Source: Solanum dulcamara (Eukaryota; Streptophyta; Magnoliopsida; Solanales; Solanaceae). Taken from it: 64,000 nucleotides of DNA. Under the pieces are notes generated by a model, which did not search any database, was not told the origin of the DNA, and was given only the letters and a program-made list of their open reading frames with translations. The number at the start of each line of letters is the position of its first letter. Position 1 is the first letter of the stretch. The DNA lies in contig NC_077238.1 of assembly GCF_947179165.1 (NCBI RefSeq), positions 58,490,757 through 58,554,756 of the forward strand, given 5' to 3'. The translations under genes and the position numbers were made by a program. Positions 56,911-64,000 of the stretch are shown one piece after another.

Positions 56911-57420
56911 GTTCATTTCAAAATTACAATCCATATCAATATTATACTGTAAGTCCACTTAACTTTGAAATCGTAATTCAATTTATATCATATAATTAAA
57001 CGGTTATACATATTTCAACTATAAAAATCACATAGTTTAATTCATTATTCATACCACAATTCATACAATTCACATTAAATTCACATTGTTTGTTAGTGTT
57101 ATGAAATAAGGTTTACAATATACCCCTTATACTATGTAATTTTTTAACCACATTTCATACAAAAATTATACTGTCCAACATGTATCTGCTAATTCATTTT
57201 TTATATAGTTCATTTCAAGAACACAATCCATATCAATATTATACATTAATTCCACTTAATTATGAACCCATAATTTAAACCAATCTCATACAATTAAACA
57301 ATTATCTAAATTTGAACTATACAAACTACATAGTTTAATTCATTATTCATACCACAATTCATACATTTCAATTTCTTTAGTAGTGGTATAAAATAAAGTT
57401 TTCAATATACCCCCTATATC
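56911..57420. repeat. Direct repeat, two copies, 297-bp spacing
   Basis: 56911-57136 and 57208-57420 share GTTCATTTCA, 'aatccatatcaatattata', 'acatagtttaattcattatt', 'ataccacaattcata' and an end block 'caatatacccc'. They are clearly homologous with many substitutions, so an old tandem duplication. Confidence 0.75.
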
Positions 57421-57510
57421 CTTATTTTATTTCACTAACAGTGAAATACTATAAAAATCAACAAAAATATTGGAACAAAAAACGTTAGAACATTATCAAA
57501 AGAATTAAAT

Positions 57511-59709
57511 TATAACACCCTGTGTTATTCTAACCTAGATGGAGTTCGAGAACCATGAGAAAAAGTTGAGAAAAGTGAATTGTGCCAGTTTGTACGAGTT
57601 GACATACGAGTCATAGGAACTCCTACGGATCGTAGGAATGACTCGTAGGGTTGACATTGGGGTTTGAAAACTGGCCAAGTCTTCAATTGAGTCTACGAGT
57701 CTATTGACGACTCGTAGAGAAGATGACGACCCATAGAAATGAGTCATAGATTGAAGTCCATTTTGGGAAGAATATCAATGCCTCAGTACTTTTTTTACGA
57801 TTCAACAGGACGAATCGTAGGAATGTTTACTAGTCGTAGAATGGACTCATGGAATGGGTCCTGAGGTCTGACATCCATATATGAAGGTCTTCTACGAGTC
57901 GTTTCTATGAGCCGTAGATATGTGTACGACCCTTAGACTTGAATCATAGGGGAGAAGTATAGATTCTAGTAAGCCTATGTTTTGGGTCCAGACTTCTAGG
58001 AATAGTCTTCTAAGACTTATAGAACGACCCGTAGGCGGCCTAGAGACAGTTTTAGTGAAGGGTAGTTTGATCTTTTTCCATCCTTCCCAAATCAAAACCC
58101 TGATGTTTTGGGACTATTTTGAGTCCCTTATCAGTACCCTGATCGCCTAGACTCTCATTAACACTTAGAATTATTTGAGAGCAAGAATTGGAGAGGAGAA
58201 AGAGACTAGGGTTCAAGCGTTCACTTCCATCTTTTAAGTTTTGATTATTCTTTGAGTTCCAGGTATGTAAGGCTTATCATAAAGTGGGACTATGTTCGTC
58301 CACGTGACATATATCTTCTTTGAGTTGAATTGATCCTAGATTTGAATGCGAATGTTCCTACAATTTGAGTTTTCTTGATATATTTATGCTCCTAATGAGT
58401 CTTTGCGTATACAAATTTTATTATGTCTTGCTGATGTCAATGAGTTGAGTAATTGAGATACCTGTTCATGCTTTCATTCCCATGAACCCTAATTGAGTAT
58501 TATTTTTAATGTTGTATAATATGATTTTAGTCTTAAAGGTTTGATGGGTGAATGTTAAATGAGAATGAGTCAAACTTGGGTTACATATTAGAAGTCTTAA
58601 CATTTACTATTATTTAAATTGAATATTTTGGAGACTAAATGATTGTTGATTCGGAGTCTTGATGAGTCATGAATGAGTCTTGAAAGGAAGTCTAAAGGAA
58701 AGAATTGATGAATTGAGATCATATTAAGTTGATTAGAGTCCAATGTGACTAGATTCGGCGATTTGCATGATTTGATCTAATTTTTCTTATGAGCATATTG
58801 AGTATTAGGAAGAGTATCGAGCATCGAATTGAGTGAGAGTAGCAGGAAACTCAACTCAATAACTACCTAGTTAGCTTAGGAGAGCCCTAAAATCGAATGT
58901 TTCCCTTCTGATTGTGGATCCAAGATTGGTTGATTCTTCCCTTACCATGGCAAAGTATTGAACATACGTGGAAACGACGTCGGCTCGTTGTACCTCACCG
59001 GCTCATAGGTAGTGGTTGTTAGATAAGAGAAACTCCCAAATTTAAAATAAATTATTTGATTGGCTGAGTTACCATTACTGAGTCTATTCTCTTTAAAAGC
59101 ATTGTTTACCCTAAACTTGCATTATTTATTGAGTCGAGTTGATTGTAGAGTTGAGTCCCTTGAAGTGAGTTGTTTATGTTGAGTCTGTTGATCGTATTCT
59201 TCTCTAGATATTTTGTATACTCGTACACTCCATGTACTGATATCATTTGGCTTGCATCATTTTATAATGCAGATAATGGTGCTAAAGATCATCAATAGAC
59301 ACTCCATTCAAGATTTATTTTCCTTTCTTGATTGTTGTGAGACCTCCGTACTTTTGGAGGAAATTATTTTATTTTATTTGACTTTTTGATATTTTCTTTT
59401 GGGTAGCCATGGACTTATCATTGAAACTTTATGGATAGTGATAGAGGTTTCATAGACAACTAGTGAATGTGTTGAGTAAATGATTTGGTTTTCAAAACTA
59501 TCCTTTGATACAGAGTTGACACGAGATTGATTTTAAATATATTATTCTTCTTGAATTATTGATTTGACTAGCCTACTTGAATTTCTTTTAAGTTACATTA
59601 AGTATTCTACTGAGTGATTGAATGAGTGATCGAACCAAATGGTTCATTTGGGGACAATAATGGTTTTCGAGTTTTGACCATGCCTAGGGTACCCTCACGG
59701 GACTTGACA
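57511..59709 (+). repeat. Family-B 5' LTR (2,199 bp)
   Basis: Starts TATAACACCCTG, where TG has become TA, and ends CTTGACA at 59709 just before the primer site. It shares blocks with the LTR at 1-2535 and, in reverse complement, with the solo LTR at 20252-22538. The first 550 bp are unusual in holding many small palindromes around TACGA/TCGTA (57595-58035). Confidence 0.85.
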
Positions 59710-59713
59710 GACT

Positions 59714-59725
59714 TGATATCAGAGC
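59714..59725 (+). other. Primer binding site of the right-hand gypsy element
   Basis: TGATATCAGAGC, one change from the initiator-Met complement TGGTATCAGAGC, four bases after the LTR end. Confidence 0.8.
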
Positions 59726-59933
59726 ACAGATTTCAAGAGTCCTAGGATGTCTATGAATCCATGTCTAGTAAAATCTTGCTTAGGGTGTGTCATGCACCAC
59801 ACTTATAATAAGGAGGCTACAACACATTAGAAATTATTTCACTTCTTCATATTCTGAGTTCTTGTGAGAGTTTCAACTCTAAGAAGTTCCTCCCTAACTC
59901 GTGCGTTTACGCATTTGTAGATAATGCCTTCTA

Positions 59934-61210
59934 AGCATACCGCCAATCAGAGGAACTCTGCCAATTCTTAGATTTCACTATCTGAGATTCCCCAACCTTT
60001 TGGAGTGAGGACTAGGGATACACCTGCCTGGTCTACAGAGGAAACCCAAATGCCTACTACTTAGCTTGCTCTAATTTTAGAGGCTGATTTCAGAGGAGCT
60101 ATTACCATGCTCACTCAGTTGGTAGCTTCCTTGAGGGGTAACCAGAGTTCACCAGCTCCCAGCTCTATCTCTCAAGATCCATCATTTTCTGTGAGGATCC
60201 AAGACTTCTTGAGAATGAATCCACTGGTCTTCATAGGGTCTAAGGTGGAAGAAGACCCCATAACTTTATCAATGAGATATGAAATATATTAAAAACAATG
60301 CATTCTACTGAGATTGAGAGAGTTGGGTTGGTATCTTACTAGCTCAAGGATGTTCCTAATGTTTGGTATAACTAGTGGGAGGAGAGTCATGGTGAGGTTG
60401 CTTAACCTTGTATTTGGGATGAGTTTGAGATAGCATTCCTTGATCACTTCTTTCCTAGAGAATTAAGGGAAGCAAAAATTGAAGAGTTCATAAATTTGAA
60501 ACAAGAGGGGCTAATCGTGAAGGAGAACAACCTTAAGTTCATCCATCCATCTAGATATGCTCTAGAGATGGTTCCATATGTGAGGTCTAAGATGAGAAAG
60601 TTTGTCTTTTGATTGGAAAGACATATAAAGAAGGAGTACAAGACATCATTTCCAATTTCTGACATGGATATTTTCAGATTGATGGTGTATGCTCAGTAAG
60701 TTGAGGATGATAAGAAGAAAGACAGAGAAGAACACCTGAGCAAGAAGGTCAAATCAGCTCGGCATGAGAATTAGCAGAAATAAGGTAAGGGCAACAGATC
60801 TTTTTTTCAGAAAAGGTCTTCTAACTATGCTCCATCATCGCTAAGTTCACCTGAGCAGTATAATAAGTTTGATCAAAAGGCACAAATCTACCAAAATTTT
60901 AGAGCCCAGGGTTTGCAATCCTAAGTTAGTGTGGCTCAAGGTTCGAAAGGGAAGCCACCTTGTGGAAAGTGTGGTAAGCTCTACTGGAAAAGTACAGAGA
61001 GGGTGGGAATGGTTGTTATAAGTATGGTCAGATGCGCTATTTTTAGAGAGAATTTCCAATGTGGAGAAATAGATCCTAGTGTTCTACCACGACACCACCA
61101 GTTTGAGGTAATCAGAGAGATACTACTTCAGGTGCAGGTGGAGGATCAAATCATCTATATGCTATGGCTAATCACCAGAATAAGGAGAACTCACCAGATG
61201 TTTTCACTAG
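59934..61210 (+). pseudogene. gypsy gag remnant
   Basis: ATG at 59934 begins M-P-S-K-H-T and stops at codon 16. Further frames give A-I-T-M-L-T-Q-L-V and F-L-R-M-N-P-L-V-F (60100-60225), which match the start of the capsid domain in this Solanaceae gypsy group. Later blocks such as E-F-I/E-F-M-N-L (60480-60500) and C-G-K-C-G-K-L (60960-60980), part of the nucleocapsid knuckle region, follow. Several stops and shifts are present. Confidence 0.7.
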
Positions 61211-61860
61211 TATTCTTTGAGTCTTCTACTTCAATTGTTATGCTTTGCTTGATTCGGATACCACTTTTTCATTTGTAACCCCTTATGTGGCTAACAAGTT
61301 TGATAAAATCCCTAAGTTTCTTCTTGAGCCTTTCAGTGTGTCTATTCATGTTGGTGAGTCTGTCTTAGCTAAAAGGGTCTATAGAGATTGAGTTGTGTCA
61401 ATCTTTCACAGGGATACCATGGCTAACTAAGTTGAGTTGGACATGGTTGATTTTGATGTGATTTTTGGCATGGACTGGATTTATGCCTGTTATGCCTATG
61501 TTGATTGTAGGACTTAGATTGTTAAGTTTAAATTCCCAAATGATCTTGTCTTAGAGTGGATGGGTGGTCCTGTTATGCCTTAGGGTAAATTTATTTCCTA
61601 CCTTATGGCCAGAAAGTTAATCTCAAAAGAGTGTATTTATCACATCATCCAGGTTAAAGATAATAGTATGGAGTCTCCATCTCTTGAGTCAGTCCCCATG
61701 GTTAATGAGTTTCTTGAAGTATCTCCTCAGGATCTGCCCGTAGTCCCTACAAATAGGAAAATCAACTTTAGGATTGATGTCCTTTCTGATACACAACCTA
61801 TCTCTATTTTGCCATATAGAATGACTCTTGCTGAGTTGAAAGAATTGAAAGATTAGTTGA
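61211..61860 (+). pseudogene. gypsy protease region and linker to RT
   Basis: Y-A-L-L-D-S-D-T-T at 61239-61265 corresponds to the protease active site; the Gly of D-S/T-G is Asp here (61257-61259). Downstream, M-V-D-F-D-V-I-F-G-M-D-W at about 61443-61480 is the typical second motif. Stops occur near 61389, 61428 and 61516. The frame 61605-61856 then leads into RT (P-Y-R-M-T-L-A-E-L) and ends at a TAG one codon before the RT frame goes on. Confidence 0.75.
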
Positions 61861-62600
61861 AGGATTTGTTAGATAAGGGCTTCCTTAGGTCGAGTGTCTC
61901 ACCTTGGGGCGCTCCTGTCCTGTTTGTACGAAAGAAGTATGGGTTGTTGAGAATGTTCATTGACTATCATCAACTGAATAAGGTCACCATAAAGAACAAG
62001 TATCCTTTTCCTTGGATAAATGATCTGTTTGACAAACTTCAGATTGCCACTTGTTTCTCAAAGATATACCTCAGATCGGGCTATCATCAGTTGAAAGTGA
62101 GAGAATGTGATATCCCAAGGACCATTTTTTGGATCCGATATGGTTAATTCGACTTTTTTGTTATATCTTTTAGTTTGACTAACAATCCTGCAATATTTAT
62201 GGACTTGATGAACAAAGTGTTCAAACAGTATTTGGACATGTATGTGATTATGTTCATTGACGACTTATTGATCTACTCCAAAAATGAGGAGTATGCCAAT
62301 CATCTCAGAATTGTTCTTCAGACTCTCAAAGTATAGGGAATTATATGCTAAATTTTCAAAGTGTGAATCTTGGATTGCTTCGGTGGCATTCTTAGGCCAT
62401 ATTGTATCTGGTGAGGGTATATGAGTTGATTCGCAAAAGTTTGAGGCGGTAAATAATTGGTCTAAACCCACATCCCCGACGGACATAAGAAGTTTTTTGC
62501 GCTTGGATGGTTACTACTGAAGGTTTGTTGAGGGGTTTTTGTCTATATCATCTCCATTGACTAAGCTAACCCAGAAGAAGGCTAAGTTCCAATGTTTAGA
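61857..62600 (+). pseudogene. gypsy reverse transcriptase
   Basis: The open frame 61857-62147 holds [10 protein letters not shown] and [12 protein letters not shown] (RT motif 1), then [10 protein letters not shown], and [13 protein letters not shown], where the catalytic Asp (D-L-R-S-G) is replaced by Tyr. A TAG follows at 62145. The next frame has the catalytic F-I-D-D at 62253-62264 and L-I-Y-S. After a one-base shift near 62330, A-S-V-A-F-L-G-H-I-V-S-G-E-G (62376-62418) is readable. The missing Asp and stops make it inactive. Confidence 0.85.
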
Positions 62601-63060
62601 TTCTTGCGAGAAATGTTTTCAAGAGCTAAAAATGAGGTTGAGTACTACTCCAATTTTGTCCCTACCTGAGGGAGCAGATGGGTTTTTTATCTATTGTGAC
62701 ACGTTTAGAGTTGGATTGCGTTATGTATTAATGTAGAAGGGTAAAGTTATTTGCTATGCTTCCAGGCAGCTTAAGATTCATGAAATAAACTACCTAACTC
62801 ACGACCTTAAATTGGCAGCCGTAGTGTTCGCTCTTAAGATTTGGAGTCACTATCTCTATGGCATGCATGTTGATGTATTCACTGATCACAAGAGCCTGCA
62901 ATATGTGTTTACTTAGAAAGATTTAAATGTGAGGAAGAGGAGATGGCTGAAGTTGCTCAAGAATTATGACATGAGTATCTTCTACCACCAGGTAAAGCTA
63001 ATGTGGTTGTTGATGCTCTTAGCAGGTTATCTATGGGGAGCACTGCCCATGTAGGGGAGG
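62601..63060 (+). pseudogene. gypsy RNase H
   Basis: F-I-Y-C-D-T-F-R-V-G at about 62688-62718 matches the D-A-S-x-x-G-x-G start. Y-A-S-R-Q-L-K (62755-62775), [14 protein letters not shown] (62802-62845) and [11 protein letters not shown] (62878-62910) follow. Stops interrupt near 62734 and 62914, and the end (62985-63040) is shifted. Confidence 0.85.
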
Positions 63061-63957
63061 GAAATAAAGAGTTGGCTAAAGAGGTTCATAGGCTTGTACA
63101 TTTGGTGTTCAACTTATTGACTCTAGTGAGGGTGGTGTTATTGTTTAGAATGAGACTGAATTATCTCTAGTTGCTGAGGTGAAACAAAATCAAGAACAAG
63201 ATCCTATTCTCCTCCAATTGAAAGGTGACGTTCACAAGAAGAAGGTAATGGATTTTCCCAAAGGGGAAGATGGAGTGTTGCAGTATCTAGGGAGATTGTG
63301 TGTTCTACGTGTTGATGGCATTCGAGAGAGAATCATGGCAGGGGTCAATAACTCCAGGAAATCTATCCAAGTTCTATAAAAATGTACCATGACTTAAGAG
63401 AAGTCTATTAGTGGATTGATATGAAGAGAGGCATTGAATACTTTGTTTCCAAGTGCCCAAATTGCCAACAAGTCAAAGTTGAGTATCAAAGGACTTGTGG
63501 AGTAGCTCAGAACATTAAAATTCTAGAATGGAAGTGGGAGATGATCAATATGGGATTCATAACTTGGCTGCGCTCCCGTAGGAAGCATGACTCTATTTGA
63601 GTGATCATGGATAGGATGACCAAATCAGCCCATTTCCTATCGGTTAAGACTACTGATACCGCAGAGGACTATGTCAGATTGTATCTTTGAGGAATTGTCA
63701 GACTTGATGGGATTTATTTGTCTATTATCTTAGATAGGGGAGCTCAATTCACTACTCAGTTTTGGGTTCGAGAGTGAACCTTAGCAATGCTTTCTATCAG
63801 TAAATAGATGGCCAGGCAGAGAGTACAATTCACACTTTGGAGGATATGTTGAGAGCCTGTGTTATCAACTTCAAAGGTAATTGGGATGATCACTTACCTC
63901 TTATTGAGTTTTTTTATAATAACATCTTCCATTCGAGTATTCAAACGGCTCCGTATG
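63061..63957 (+). pseudogene. gypsy integrase, truncated by an LTR insertion
   Basis: The N-terminal part is at 63179-63379 (Q-D-P-I-L-L-Q-L-K). The zinc-binding end reads K-C-P-N-C-Q-Q at about 63448-63470. The catalytic core is partly readable, with I-M-D-R-M-T-K-S-A-H-F at 63603-63640 and Q-F-T-T-Q-F-W-like sequence at 63745-63765. Late core sequence is [11 protein letters not shown] near 63912-63945. Several stops and at least one deletion occur in between. At 63958 the frame is cut by TGTAAGACCCC. Confidence 0.8.
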
Positions 63958-64000
63958 TGTAAGACCCCAGAAAATTCAGAAAGTCCTAAACCAAGGAATA
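63958..64000 (+). mobile_element. Start of another LTR inserted in the gypsy integrase
   Basis: TGTAAGACCCCAG has the form of a gypsy LTR start and interrupts the conserved integrase sequence after P-Y. The five bases before it, GTATG (63953-63957), would be the target duplication. Only 43 bp are in the window. Confidence 0.6.

Larger units (their letters stand above)
54300..57510. other. AT-rich intergenic region between psbX and the right-hand gypsy element
   Basis: About 3.2 kb with few open frames. It contains an (AT)n run at 54980-54992, a possible decayed coding fragment at 55432-55730, and two copies of a 210-225-bp direct repeat at 56911-57136 and 57208-57420. No intact gene is supported. 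The last five bases before 57511 (TAAAT) would be the left TSD of the next element. Confidence 0.55.
57511..63957 (+). mobile_element. Family-B Ty3/gypsy retrotransposon, 5' LTR through integrase, decayed
   Basis: In order: 5' LTR (57511-59709), primer site (59714-59725), gag (59934-about 61210), protease, RT, RNase H and integrase. The pol order with integrase last is that of Ty3/gypsy. All coding parts contain stops. The element is interrupted at 63958 by the start of another LTR, so the end of integrase and the 3' LTR are outside the window. Confidence 0.9.

Overview
This is plant nuclear DNA, most likely from a Solanaceae species (Solanum/Capsicum/Nicotiana type; the genus cannot be settled from this window). 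The grounds are an intron-bearing nuclear RPA70 gene, a nuclear psbX gene with a chloroplast and thylakoid targeting sequence, very long Ty3/gypsy LTRs that use an initiator-Met tRNA primer site, an endogenous caulimovirid copy, and an RTE-type LINE with a (TTG)n tail. Only two host genes are visible: RPA1 (49843-52758, +) and psbX (53697-54059, -), arranged tail to tail. Nearly everything else is nested, decayed transposable elements.

Layout. 1-10459: a non-autonomous gypsy element (A) with 3.6-kb LTRs and only a gag remnant; its 5' LTR is interrupted by an LTR of a second family (B) that runs off the left edge. 10460-11026: the 3' end of one Helitron, abutting the 5' end of a second. 11027-about 31080: that second Helitron, an autonomous type now dead. 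It carries an RPA-like gene (13250-15657) and a Rep/PIF1-helicase gene (22600-30620), and is broken by a hAT transposon (16551-19765, 8-bp TSD), a reverse family-B solo LTR (20252-22538, 5-bp TSD) and a family-A solo LTR (25420-28395). 31203-35046: a trinucleotide microsatellite, then a 5'-truncated Ty1/copia element whose RT frame is still open; its 3' LTR contains a short hAT (34166-34833, 8-bp TSD).

35047-47843: one reverse-oriented family-A LTR, interrupted twice, by another solo LTR (36245-39338, 5-bp TSD CTAGG) and by an endogenous pararetrovirus (about 39580-45671). The viral copy reads RT start, TAV-like fragment, promoter/leader, tRNA-Met primer site, capsid, movement protein, two retropepsin-like regions and RT. 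It therefore starts and ends in the same part of the viral genome. 47844-48770: an AT-rich minisatellite carrying a 5'-truncated RTE LINE with a 17-bp TSD. 49843-54300: the two host genes. 54300-57510: AT-rich intergenic DNA with a 297-bp-spaced direct repeat. 57511-63957: 5' LTR, PBS, gag, protease, RT, RNase H and integrase of a decayed family-B gypsy element, cut at 63958 by the start of yet another LTR.

I found no convincing new biological system. The most useful signals are the resolvable nesting order with exact target-site duplications, the terminally redundant viral integration with two retropepsin-like regions, the back-to-back Helitron termini, and the presence of both a host and a Helitron-borne RPA70-like gene in one window. 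All protein identifications come from reading motifs by eye; no database search was run.
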